A stretch of 46,527 nucleotides of DNA from Gemmatimonadota bacterium (lineage in GTDB: Bacteria; Gemmatimonadota; Gemmatimonadetes; Gemmatimonadales; Gemmatimonadaceae): NCBI GenBank assembly GCA_028287285.1, contig JAQBPY010000080.1, forward strand, positions 1 through 46,527, given 5' to 3'. Under the pieces are notes generated by a model, which made no database searches, was not told the DNA's origin, and saw nothing but the letters and a program-made list of their open reading frames with translations. Shown here piece after piece: positions 35,167-43,685 of this stretch. Position numbers and translations under genes: made by a program. Within the stretch, counting starts at the first letter, position 1, and each line of letters begins with the position of its first letter.

Positions 35167-36114
35167 ATGCGGCCTTACGCGGGACAGCTCATTTGTCTCC
35201 TGATGGCCGGCGCGTGTGCGTCATCACATGCGGGGTCGGGCACTCCTGTTGCTCCCCGTGAGCCTGCCAGCCTCCGTGTGTATTCGTCGGCGGCCAACAC
35301 GACCATTTCGTTCAGCGATCTGATTGCGACTGCAGCAAAGGCAGACATGGTGTTCCTTGGGGAGCAGCATGACGACCCCGAAACACACTTTGCCGAGCTT
35401 GCATTGCTCGAGGGCATTGGCCGGTTGCGGCCGAATGTGGTGCTGTCGCTCGAGATGTTCGAGCGTGACGTGCAGCCGGCCCTCGACGCGTATCTCGCAG
35501 GCCGGATGAGCGAGGCGGATTTTCTCGCTGCGTCGCGCCCCTGGCCGCAGTATGCCACCGACTACCGCCCGCTCGTGCAGCTGGCACGCGCACGCGGCTG
35601 GCCGGTGATCGCTGCGAATGTTCCTCGGCCCATCGCGAGTGCCGTGAGCCGCAAGGGGTTGTCTGTCCTCGACACATTGTCGGCGGCATCGCGCGCCTAT
35701 GCGGCGCGCGAGCTCTCCTGTCCGCACGATCGGTACTACGATCTCTTTGCGGAGTCCACGAAGGGACACAGTGCCGGCGGCGTCTCCACAACGGTCGACA
35801 CAGCGGCTGCGGGAATGACCAATCGCTTCTACGAAGCGCAGTGCGTGAAGGACGAAACCATGGGTGAGTCCGTCGCGCAGGCGCTGGTCAGGGCAGGAAC
35901 GGGTGCAATTGTCGTCCATGTCGACGGCGCATTTCACTCCGACTACGGCCTTGGTACCGCCGCGCGCGCTCGGCGCCGGTTGCCGGTGGCAAGCCGGGTA
36001 ATCATCACCGGCGTGCCTGTTGCAGATCCGGCTAACGCGACCGCTGATTCTCTCGCTGCGCGGGCAGATTATTTGGTCTTTACGCGCGCATCAGCTCCAA
36101 AGACGAAAGATTGA
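35167..36114 (+). CDS. ChaN-family (haem-binding-uptake type) lipoprotein
   Basis: 315 residues from ATG 35167, where a lipoprotein signal begins (RPYAGQLICLLMAGACASS, lipobox LMAGAC). The body matches PF04187: 'MVFLGEQHDDPETHFAELAL', 'NVVLSLEMFERDVQPALDAY', 'ATDYRPLVQLARARGWPVIA', 'ANVPRPIASAVSRKG', 'IVVHVDGAFHSDYGLG'. ChaN proteins bind haem in pairs and are linked to iron uptake. The frame extends upstream into a YdeI-like remnant, but a start there would bury the lipobox about 95 residues in, so 35167 is preferred. It follows the kinase-like gene on the same strand. Confidence 0.8.
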   Translation: MRPYAGQLICLLMAGACASSHAGSGTPVAPREPASLRVYSSAANTTISFSDLIATAAKADMVFLGEQHDDPETHFAELALLEGIGRLRPNVVLSLEMFERDVQPALDAYLAGRMSEADFLAASRPWPQYATDYRPLVQLARARGWPVIAANVPRPIASAVSRKGLSVLDTLSAASRAYAARELSCPHDRYYDLFAESTKGHSAGGVSTTVDTAAAGMTNRFYEAQCVKDETMGESVAQALVRAGTGAIVVHVDGAFHSDYGLGTAARARRRLPVASRVIITGVPVADPANATADSLAARADYLVFTRASAPKTKD

Positions 36115-36118
36115 ACGC

Positions 36119-36424
36119 TCACTTGAGCACAGGGCCCATCTTCCAGAACGCGATTCCCCCCGCCTGCTGCCCGACGTCCACCGTACCGACCTTGGCGAAT
36201 GCATGCAGATCGTAGATATCGACCTTGCCTGGCGCGGCATCCACGCCTTCGCTGCTCACGAACGCATACCGTGAATCGGAGGTAATCGCGACACCATTTG
36301 CCACCGTCGACGAATTCTTCAGGCGCGCGAGACTCGTTCCCGATGCGAGATCGAAGATCTCGAACATCGCGCCCTGCTTGAGCATGGCGAGCAACTGTCG
36401 TCCTTTGCGTGCTCGGAACGACAT
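36119..36424 (-). pseudogene. 5'-truncated YVTN beta-propeller remnant
   Basis: The 101-codon frame reads as the C-terminal blades of a YVTN/WD-type propeller ('FEIFDLASGTSLARLKNSST', 'VANGVAITSDSRYAFVSSEG', 'KVDIYDLHAFAKVGTVDV', 'QQAGGIAFWKM'). Full-length proteins of this type are over 300 residues and secreted; here the first blades and the signal peptide are missing. It lies 11 bases downstream of the DUF4142 gene on the same strand. It may be a decayed gene; a short expressed peptide is less likely. Confidence 0.6.
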
Positions 36425-36435
36425 TCATTGCATCT

Positions 36436-37035
36436 TTACATCTTTTTTTCGAAGCCCTTCGACATCGCGATTTCATGCGCCTTCGCGAGGTGCTCGCGCA
36501 TGGCCGGAATCTGCGCGTCGATGTGCGCACGAATCGCCGGGTTCCGAGCCACTTCGCGAAGTGTCTGGAGCTCGGCGATGGCATGTTGGTGCATCTCCAC
36601 CTGCGACATGATGTAGTGGCGATCAACGGTGAGATCGGAGGCAATGTCCACCGAGTCCACCTGCGCGCCCATGTGAGACTTCTTGAGCTCGCCCACGATC
36701 ATGGTCGGGGCGATGCCCGTCTGCTTGCCGATCTGCTTGTCGGCATTCATGGCGCTGCCGTGATCGGCGAGTGTCTGCTTGGCGAACGCGGTCACGGCAT
36801 CGCTCTTCGAGCGGCGGATGGCGGCCTTCGACACATCGACTTCGACTGAATCCAACACGATCAGGTGGCCGAGCACGTCTGCGTCGCTCATGCCGCGCAG
36901 GAACTTCGTTTCCGACGGTGCGAGGGGGACGTCGGCGGTCATGGACCTCGCCGAGATCCTCTGCGCGTGCACCGTGCTGGCAACCGCCGAGATCGCCACG
37001 GCGCCCGTCAGTATTCTGGCAGTGAGACTGTTCAC
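36436..37035 (-). CDS. DUF4142 secreted protein
   Basis: 199 residues from GTG 37035, chosen because GGAGGTG sits five bases upstream and a signal peptide follows (SLTARILTGAVAISAVASTV...HAQ). The mature part is a helical ferritin-like bundle of the DUF4142 type: 'SDADVLGHLIVLDSVEVDVS', 'SDAVTAFAKQTLADHGSAMN', 'VDRHYIMSQVEMHQHAIAEL', 'IRAHIDAQIPAMREHLAKAH'. DUF4142 proteins are periplasmic or extracellular, with an unproven role in stress or metal binding. It diverges from the giant surface protein gene across 276 bases. Confidence 0.85.
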   Translation of the reverse strand: MNSLTARILTGAVAISAVASTVHAQRISARSMTADVPLAPSETKFLRGMSDADVLGHLIVLDSVEVDVSKAAIRRSKSDAVTAFAKQTLADHGSAMNADKQIGKQTGIAPTMIVGELKKSHMGAQVDSVDIASDLTVDRHYIMSQVEMHQHAIAELQTLREVARNPAIRAHIDAQIPAMREHLAKAHEIAMSKGFEKKM

Positions 37036-37311
37036 GTAACCACCTCCACGGTTGATGATTCGAGTGTGGGGCAGTTGGCAAAAGGCAGACCGCGGCGGCC
37101 GCGAGCGGTTACAGCTCGCCGAACATTTTGGCAAAGGTACGACTGGAGCTCGGGATGAAATGGGCGATTGGCGTCATGACGCCGTCGACCTTCCAACGAT
37201 CCCGCGCTTTCATGCCGCAAACTCGGCCTTTTATGCCAATTCCGTTGCGGACCCTCCGGGACGGCTCAATCGTGGATGTTGCCGGCTCCCCGACCCCCTG
37301 GGTTCCACGTC

Positions 37312-40300
37312 ATGAGACTCCGCTCGCCCCACGTTCGCCTCGCCCTGCTATTTGTCTTCGGCCTGGCCTGCACCGAGCGCGTCACCGGCCCGGTCCGGCC
37401 GGCCCCGCTGGCGCCCGCGGCCCCGGTGGTCGCGCGCATCGCGTGCGTGGCCACCCCGCGCGAGCACACGGTCCGCTGCGCACGCCCGGACACGACGACC
37501 CCCCGCTCGGCGCTGGCGGCCGCCCTGTTCCAGGTGGACCGGCCCCTCGAGGATCTCATCGTGGGCGGCCAGAATGTGTTCGTCACGCTCACCGCCAGCC
37601 ACGTGAGCTACGCGGGCGACGTCTTCGCCTTCGACGTCGCCGTCACGAACCTCCTCCCGCAGGCGCTCGGCACCACGGATGGGACTACGCTCGATCCGAC
37701 CGGCGTCCGCGTCTTCTTCGAGGCCCCGCCCGTGACGATCACCGGGTCGGGCACGATCGACTATGCGGACCCGGTCGGGGGCGCGTCGATGGTAGACGGG
37801 ACCGGCACCTTCACGGCGAGCAACCAGGCGTACTACCAGTATGCGACGCTCCTGGCGCCGAATCAGACGTCGGCGGCCAGGACGTGGCGGCTGCACGTGC
37901 CGGCGCCGGTGACGTCGTTCGAGTTCTATCTGTATGTCAGTGCGGCGGTGCGGTATCCCACCGGGTGGGCCGAGGTGGCGCCGCCGAGCGTGACCCTCCC
38001 GGCGGCCGCGACGCAGCCGCTCACGGCCACGGTGCGCGACGAGGTGGGGCGCATCCAGGCGGGCGCGCCCGTCACGTGGGGCACGAGCAACGCGGCGGTG
38101 GCCACGGTGGATGCGGCCGGCGTGGTCACCGCGGTCGCGGACGGCGTGGCGACCCTCACGGCGACGTCGACGACGCGGACCGGGACGACGGTCATCACGG
38201 TGAGCACCGCAGCCGGCGCGACGACGACCATCACCGGCCCGCCGACTCCGCTGACCGTGGGGAGTGCCGCGACGATCACGGTGCAGGCGAGGAACGGGGC
38301 CGGCGCCAATATGACCACGGGGGGGGACGTGGTGGCGTTGACGGTGAGCGCGGGAGCCGTGGGGCCGGTGACGGACGCCGGCGACGGGACGTACACGGCC
38401 ACGGTGACGAGCACGCAGGCCACGACGATCAGCATCACGGGAACGATCCGCGGCGCGACGATCGGTCATCCGGGATCGGCGACCTTCACCGCCGGCGCAC
38501 CCGCCGCTCTGGGGAAGAGCGCCGGTGATGCGCAGAGCGCGACCGTCAACACTACGGTCGCGACCGCGCCGGGGGTGACGATTACCGACGCCAACGGCAA
38601 TCCGGTGCCGGGCCGCAGCGTGTCGTTCGTCGCGGCCTCGGGCGGTGGGAGCGTCGTGGGCGGGAGCGCCACGACCAACGCAAGCGGCGTGGCCACGGTG
38701 GGCAGCTGGAAACTCGGCACAGCGGCGGGCGCGAATACGCTCACCGCCGCCTCGGCCGGCGTGCCGACCGTGACCTTCACGGCCACCGGGACCGCCGCGG
38801 CGCCCGCGACCGTCGCGAAGCATGCCGGCGATGCGCAGAGTGCCGTGGTCAACACGACGGTGGCCACCGCCCCGCGTGTCCTCGTCACCGATCCGTATGG
38901 GAATCCCGTCCCCGGCACCTCCGTGACGTTCACCCCGGCCTCCGGGGGCGGGAGCGTCACGCTCGGCACCACGAGCACGGATGCGAGTGGGCTCGCGAGC
39001 GTGGGGAGCTGGACACTGGGCACGGCCGCGGGCGCCACGACCCTCGTGGCCACGGCCGGCGTGGTGACGGCGACCTTCACGGCGACCGCAACGCCAGACG
39101 TGCCGGCGAACATCGCCAAGACGGCCGGCGACCTGCAGAACGGAACGGTAGGCGGGGTGGTCGCCATCGCGCCCGCGGTGCACGTGACCGACCAATATGG
39201 GAACGTCGTGCCGGGCGTGACCGTCACCTTCGCCATTGCCGGCGGAGGCGGGAGCCGGACCACGCCGTCGCCCACCACCGATGCGGCCGGGAACGCTGCC
39301 GTTGGCAGCTGGACGTTGGGCGGCACGGCCCCGGGGCCCAATCAGCTCACGGCAACCGCCGCGGGGGGCAGCACGCCGTCCACCACGTTCATCGCCTATG
39401 TCCCGCCCAGCGTGCTGAGCGACAGCTCGCAGGCGATGGGCAATACGGCGCTCGGGAGCAGCATCGGGCCCAACGTGCTGGCGAACGATGCGGGCCTCAA
39501 CGGCACCGCGCTCACCATCACGAATCCCGGCACCCCCCTGACCACGGCGCGCGGCGGCACCCTCACCGTGGCCGCGGATGGCACCTTCACCTATGCCCCA
39601 CCCGCGGGCAACGTAGCCCGCGACAGCGTGCTGTACACGGTCGGCGATGGGCATCGGTCGGCCACGGGCTACCTCAAGGTCCGCTTCGTGGGCAAGGTGT
39701 GGTATGTGGAGAACAGCGGCAGCAACGGCGACGGCCGAGATGTCTCGCCGTTCAGCAGTGTCGCGAATGCGGAGGCCGTCGCGGGCGTCAACGACACGAT
39801 TCTCGTGCGCACGGGGAGCGGTGTGACGACCGGCGGCACGCTCAAGAATGGACAGATACTCCGGGGCCAGGGTCATAGCGCGGCCTTCACGACCCTCCTG
39901 AACGGCCAGACCGTCTCGCTGTTGGCCACCGGAACGCGCCCGCAAGTGGGCGGGCTCACGCTGGGCAGCGGCAATAGTCTGCGCGGCTTCCGCGTGGTGA
40001 CCGCGGCGGGCGCCGGCATTGTCGGGTCGAGCATCGGGACCTTGTCCCTGGGCGACCTCGCCGTGGGCGCCACGGGCGGCGCGGCCCTCGACCTGGCGAC
40101 CGGAACGGTCACCGGCCCCGGCGGCACGGGGGCCGCGGTGCTCGACAGCGTCCGCTCGACGAACAGTCCGGCCACGGGCATCACGCTATCCGGCGTGAGC
40201 GGTACCCTGACCGTCACCAGCGGCGCCGCGAGCCTGATCATGAATCCCACGGGCGCGGCGGTCAGCATCACCGGTGGCAGTCCCGTGCTCACGTTCCCCG

Positions 40301-42060
40301 GCACCCTGTCCAAGACGAATGGCAGCGGCGCGGGCATTGTGCTCACGAGCTCGGGCGCGTCGGCGACCTTCAGCGGCACGAGCGTGGTGCTGAACACTGG
40401 GACGAGCGCCGGCATCACGATGAGCAGCGTGACCGGCACGGTGAGCTTTGCGGACGGCGTGAGCATCACGACCACCTCGGGCCCCGGCATCACCGCGACG
40501 ACCGGTGGAACGCTGGCGATCGCGGGGACCCACAACACCATCACCTCGTCCGCAGGGGTCGCGCTGAGCGTGAGCAATACGACCATCGGCGCAGGCGGGC
40601 TCACCTTCCGCAGCATCAGCGCCGCAGGGGGCTCGAACGGTATTCTACTGAACAATACCGGGTCAACGGCGGGCCTGACGGTTACCGGCGACGGCGTGAC
40701 TGCCGGCTCGGGCGGAACCCTGCAGAACATCAACGGCAGCGGGGTCGAGGTCACGAACGTCAAGGGGCTCTCGCTGAGCTGGATGAACCTCACCAATGCC
40801 GATCTGGTGGATGGCGGCGCGGCGGGCGGAACCTGCGACCTCGCCAACGTGTCCACCTGCAAGGGCGCGATTGACCTGACGGGGGTGACCGGGGTGTCGC
40901 TCACACGGGTTGTGATCAACGGCAGCGAAGAGCAGGGCATTGTCGGGTCGAACGTGACCGACTTCAGCATGACGAACTGCACGGTGCAGAATGCCGGAAA
41001 CGCCGCAGCGGAAAACGGGGTGTACTTCCTCGGCCTCTACGGAACGGTGAACATCACCGGTTCCATGTTCACGGGGAACGCATTCGAGAACTTCGGGGTG
41101 CTGAACACCACCGGGAGCACGCCGCTCGTGATGACGGTGACCGGGAGCACTTTCAGCAGCAACTCGAGCATCGGCGGTGACGGCCTGCTGCTGGATGTGC
41201 GCGACGGAACGAACACCACCGTGACCGTGAAGGGAAGCACTTTCACCGCCAACAAGGACGATCACTTCCAGGTTGCGCCCTCGGGAAGCGCGGTGGTGAA
41301 CGCCACGTTCGGCGGGCCCACGCTTGCGGATCGCAATACGCTCACGGGCGGACACGCCAGCCCCACAGGCCAGGGAATCGCCATGCGGGTGGGTGGCCCG
41401 TTCACGGGCACCTTCACCTTCGACATCAACAACAACTCCATCAACGGGGCGATTCCCACCGCCATCAATACCGGCGCCGGGAGCATGTCGGGGGGCGTGA
41501 TCAACGGAAAGATCCGCAACAACGTGATCGGCACCGCGGGCTCGGCACTCTCGTGCTCCGCGCAGGGCTCCGGAATTCTGGCCGAGACCAACGGCCAGGG
41601 CAGCGGCGGTACCTACAATGCCCTGATCACCGGCAACACGCTGCGGCAGTGCTTCGACAAGGGAATTGACCTGCTGGGCAGCCGCGACACCGGCAACAGC
41701 GCGCTGAACGTCACGGCGACCGGAAACAACGTGGACGAGCTGCAGAACGCGGCCAGCCGCTGGGCGATCCGGCTCGAGACGGGATCGTCGCTGGCGACGG
41801 AGACGGGCACCGTCTGCGCAGACATCTCGGGGAATACGCTGCACGCGCTGACGCAGGTGGATGAGATCAGCATCCGGCAGCGCAGCAACACGCCGGTACG
41901 GCTCGCCGGCTACACCGGTGGCGCGAACAACGACGCCGCCGTCGTCACCTACCTACAGGGGCGCAATGCCGCCGGTGGAACGGCGACGGTAACGCACACC
42001 CTGGCCACCAACTTCCTGAACACCAACCCGGCCGGGAGCGCCTGTCCCACGCCTCCGTGA
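37312..42060 (+). CDS. Giant Ig-like and beta-helix surface protein
   Basis: 1582 residues from ATG 37312, where a hydrophobic start ending in Cys20 (LALLFVFGLAC) gives a likely lipoprotein or signal sequence. Residues 44-225 are the module shared with the protein at 8721 (CVAT...VRCA; 'GGQNVFVTLTAS'; 'TNLLPQALGTTDGTTLDPTG'; 'NQAYYQYATLLAPN'). A Big_2 domain follows (about 228-300), a further beta domain, then three Big_1 intimin/invasin-type repeats (about 398-695; 'ATAPGVTITDANGNPVPGRS'), a cadherin/VCBS-like domain ('GPNVLANDAGLNG', 'GTLTVAADGTFTYAP'), and from about 795 a right-handed beta-helix ending in repeated 'NVTGNN'-type turns. No outer-membrane anchor is visible. It probably mediates adhesion. 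It converges on the gene at 42119. Confidence 0.82.
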   Translation: MRLRSPHVRLALLFVFGLACTERVTGPVRPAPLAPAAPVVARIACVATPREHTVRCARPDTTTPRSALAAALFQVDRPLEDLIVGGQNVFVTLTASHVSYAGDVFAFDVAVTNLLPQALGTTDGTTLDPTGVRVFFEAPPVTITGSGTIDYADPVGGASMVDGTGTFTASNQAYYQYATLLAPNQTSAARTWRLHVPAPVTSFEFYLYVSAAVRYPTGWAEVAPPSVTLPAAATQPLTATVRDEVGRIQAGAPVTWGTSNAAVATVDAAGVVTAVADGVATLTATSTTRTGTTVITVSTAAGATTTITGPPTPLTVGSAATITVQARNGAGANMTTGGDVVALTVSAGAVGPVTDAGDGTYTATVTSTQATTISITGTIRGATIGHPGSATFTAGAPAALGKSAGDAQSATVNTTVATAPGVTITDANGNPVPGRSVSFVAASGGGSVVGGSATTNASGVATVGSWKLGTAAGANTLTAASAGVPTVTFTATGTAAAPATVAKHAGDAQSAVVNTTVATAPRVLVTDPYGNPVPGTSVTFTPASGGGSVTLGTTSTDASGLASVGSWTLGTAAGATTLVATAGVVTATFTATATPDVPANIAKTAGDLQNGTVGGVVAIAPAVHVTDQYGNVVPGVTVTFAIAGGGGSRTTPSPTTDAAGNAAVGSWTLGGTAPGPNQLTATAAGGSTPSTTFIAYVPPSVLSDSSQAMGNTALGSSIGPNVLANDAGLNGTALTITNPGTPLTTARGGTLTVAADGTFTYAPPAGNVARDSVLYTVGDGHRSATGYLKVRFVGKVWYVENSGSNGDGRDVSPFSSVANAEAVAGVNDTILVRTGSGVTTGGTLKNGQILRGQGHSAAFTTLLNGQTVSLLATGTRPQVGGLTLGSGNSLRGFRVVTAAGAGIVGSSIGTLSLGDLAVGATGGAALDLATGTVTGPGGTGAAVLDSVRSTNSPATGITLSGVSGTLTVTSGAASLIMNPTGAAVSITGGSPVLTFPGTLSKTNGSGAGIVLTSSGASATFSGTSVVLNTGTSAGITMSSVTGTVSFADGVSITTTSGPGITATTGGTLAIAGTHNTITSSAGVALSVSNTTIGAGGLTFRSISAAGGSNGILLNNTGSTAGLTVTGDGVTAGSGGTLQNINGSGVEVTNVKGLSLSWMNLTNADLVDGGAAGGTCDLANVSTCKGAIDLTGVTGVSLTRVVINGSEEQGIVGSNVTDFSMTNCTVQNAGNAAAENGVYFLGLYGTVNITGSMFTGNAFENFGVLNTTGSTPLVMTVTGSTFSSNSSIGGDGLLLDVRDGTNTTVTVKGSTFTANKDDHFQVAPSGSAVVNATFGGPTLADRNTLTGGHASPTGQGIAMRVGGPFTGTFTFDINNNSINGAIPTAINTGAGSMSGGVINGKIRNNVIGTAGSALSCSAQGSGILAETNGQGSGGTYNALITGNTLRQCFDKGIDLLGSRDTGNSALNVTATGNNVDELQNAASRWAIRLETGSSLATETGTVCADISGNTLHALTQVDEISIRQRSNTPVRLAGYTGGANNDAAVVTYLQGRNAAGGTATVTHTLATNFLNTNPAGSACPTPP

Positions 42061-42118
42061 ACACGTCCCATTTTCGAGCGTCATCGAATTCACGTGGCGG
42101 AAGGGCTCGCGTCGCGGG

Positions 42119-43348
42119 TCATGGACGCGCTGGTCTCGTCATCTCGATGACGTCCTGGTACGAAGTCACCTTGCCCTCGGCAAAGGCCTTCAACAAGTCC
42201 GGCACGGAGCTCCGCAATTGCAGTGACCGGCTGCCGTTCGGGCTTTGCTGCGGCAGGTTTCCGAAGCCGCGCGACGAATACGACCGGATGAACAGCGCAT
42301 TGTCCGTGAGCGGCAGCGTCGCAACGTTCTTGTAGTAGTTGCTCCACGCGTCCGGACTCATGAACAGGTACTGCTCCACGTTCGACACGTACATCGCGCT
42401 GATCTTCGCATCGTGGTCGCGAACCCACTGTCCGACACTGCGCAGCGCCTTGGGCCCGGCAAAATCGCCGATGACCGGCACGAGCAGGTTTCTCGACTGG
42501 TAGTCGCGCAGCCAGCGATACCCGTCTTCGCTGGCGAGGTACGAATGATTCTCGCCTGCGCCGTCGGTCTCGAGCAACAGTGCGCCATACGACGGCATGC
42601 CTCGGCCAAATCCATTGAAGCCGCCACCACCAAAGCCGCCTCCGCCACCTGCGACCGTTCCGCCCGGGCCCACCATGTTGCCATTGAAGTTGTACGTGAG
42701 GTTCGGGCCGACCTGGTAGAACGCGTTGTACACGTACTCGATTCCATCCAGGTCCTTGGGGCCGAGTGTAAAGCCATGCGTTACCATGAGCTGGTGCTTG
42801 ATCGCCGCGAAGTTCTTCACGTACGTCGCGGAATCGGGACGCAACGGCGCGAACGCCGTGAGCTCTTCAACGACCGTCGACTTGTCGGTGAGCCCAGCCG
42901 GCCGCGGCCGCGAGAACAACATCGACAGGAAATCCGCGCGCGTGGGCGCGAGCTCGAAGATCGCTTTGTACAGCAGGTGCTGGAGCATCGCTCCGCGTCG
43001 AATGTCGACGATGAAGACGATCTTTGGCTGCAGCGCGATCATGTACGTGAAGTTCTGGTCCGGCGCGACGCCAAGGTAGACGTTGCCCGTACCAAGCTCC
43101 TTCCTGAGCGTGGGAATGACCCATTGCAGTGATACTTCATTGCCCACAAGGTTGTCCGAGCGAAAGAACCCATCCGGTTCGGACATCTGGGTAACCATTC
43201 GCCAGAACGTGCTGTCGGCGAGCCGCGAGGGGACGCCGCGCTCGGCCACCGCGGCCGGTGCCGGTCCTGACGCGACGGTCTGGTTGCCGCCGCAAGCCAC
43301 CGCGGCCACGGCAAGGAGTGCGATTGCGGAACGCATCTTCTTCAACAC
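42119..43348 (-). CDS. LIC_10091-like lipoprotein with glycine-rich insert
   Basis: 409 residues with a lipobox (LLAVAAVAC), so a lipoprotein. The body resembles LIC_10091-type proteins: 'LADSTFWRMVTQMSEPDGFF', 'RSDNLVGNEVSLQWVIPTLR', 'LQPKIVFIVDIRRGAMLQHL', 'AKISAMYVSNVEQYLF', 'NALFIRSYSSRGFGNLP'. The family is uncharacterised and could have a methyltransferase-like fold. A glycine-rich insert ('GTVAGGGGGFGGGGFNGFG', about residues 228-246) interrupts it. It faces the giant surface protein gene, with 58 bases between stops. Function unknown. Confidence 0.72.
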   Translation of the reverse strand: MLKKMRSAIALLAVAAVACGGNQTVASGPAPAAVAERGVPSRLADSTFWRMVTQMSEPDGFFRSDNLVGNEVSLQWVIPTLRKELGTGNVYLGVAPDQNFTYMIALQPKIVFIVDIRRGAMLQHLLYKAIFELAPTRADFLSMLFSRPRPAGLTDKSTVVEELTAFAPLRPDSATYVKNFAAIKHQLMVTHGFTLGPKDLDGIEYVYNAFYQVGPNLTYNFNGNMVGPGGTVAGGGGGFGGGGFNGFGRGMPSYGALLLETDGAGENHSYLASEDGYRWLRDYQSRNLLVPVIGDFAGPKALRSVGQWVRDHDAKISAMYVSNVEQYLFMSPDAWSNYYKNVATLPLTDNALFIRSYSSRGFGNLPQQSPNGSRSLQLRSSVPDLLKAFAEGKVTSYQDVIEMTRPARP

Positions 43349-43468
43349 GGCATTCTCCTCTGTGCGGTCATCCCCTGCGGTACTGCTGTCGTTCGGTTAT
43401 CGGTGCCGTTAGCCCGCATGAGCATGTTATTGCATCCTGCGCTGTCCTGCTCTCATCCCACACCGTTT

Positions 43469-43585
43469 GCTGTCATCCCGCACGAGCGACGCGAGTGTCG
43501 GGAGATACTATTCGTTGCGCCTGTGGCCGACCCCACGCACCAGAAAGTCTATCCCGACAGCCGCCACAGCGGCCGCGGGATGACA
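43469..43585. repeat. Inverted-repeat element, copy 5
   Basis: Left arm GCTGTCATCCCGCACGAGC through TGTCGGGAGATA, right arm TATCCCGACAGC through GCGGGATGACA, enclosing about 40 bases. It lies between the gene at 42119 (start side) and the spermidine-synthase-like gene (stop side). Its first 38 bases are identical to those of the copy starting at 43599. Confidence 0.7.
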
Positions 43586-43598
43586 ACAATTTCGTCCC

Positions 43599-43681
43599 GC
43601 TGTCATCCCGCACGAGCGACGCGAGTGTCGGGAGATGCTTTCCCTACACCGTACCTGGCCCCAGCGGGCCGCAGATGACAG
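43599..43681. repeat. Inverted-repeat element, copy 6
   Basis: Repeats 43469-43506 exactly over 38 bases (43599-43636), then continues into a degraded right arm ending GCAGATGACAG. Together with copy 5 it fills the 337-base gap before the spermidine-synthase-like gene; nothing else is visible there. Confidence 0.7.
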
Positions 43682-43685
43682 TCGC

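Noticed and set aside
37348..39945. Long minus-strand open frame of 865 codons
   Set aside because: It lies opposite the Ig-like repeats of the giant surface protein; its Arg/Gly/Ala-rich low-complexity product has no domain and is a by-product of G+C-rich third positions.
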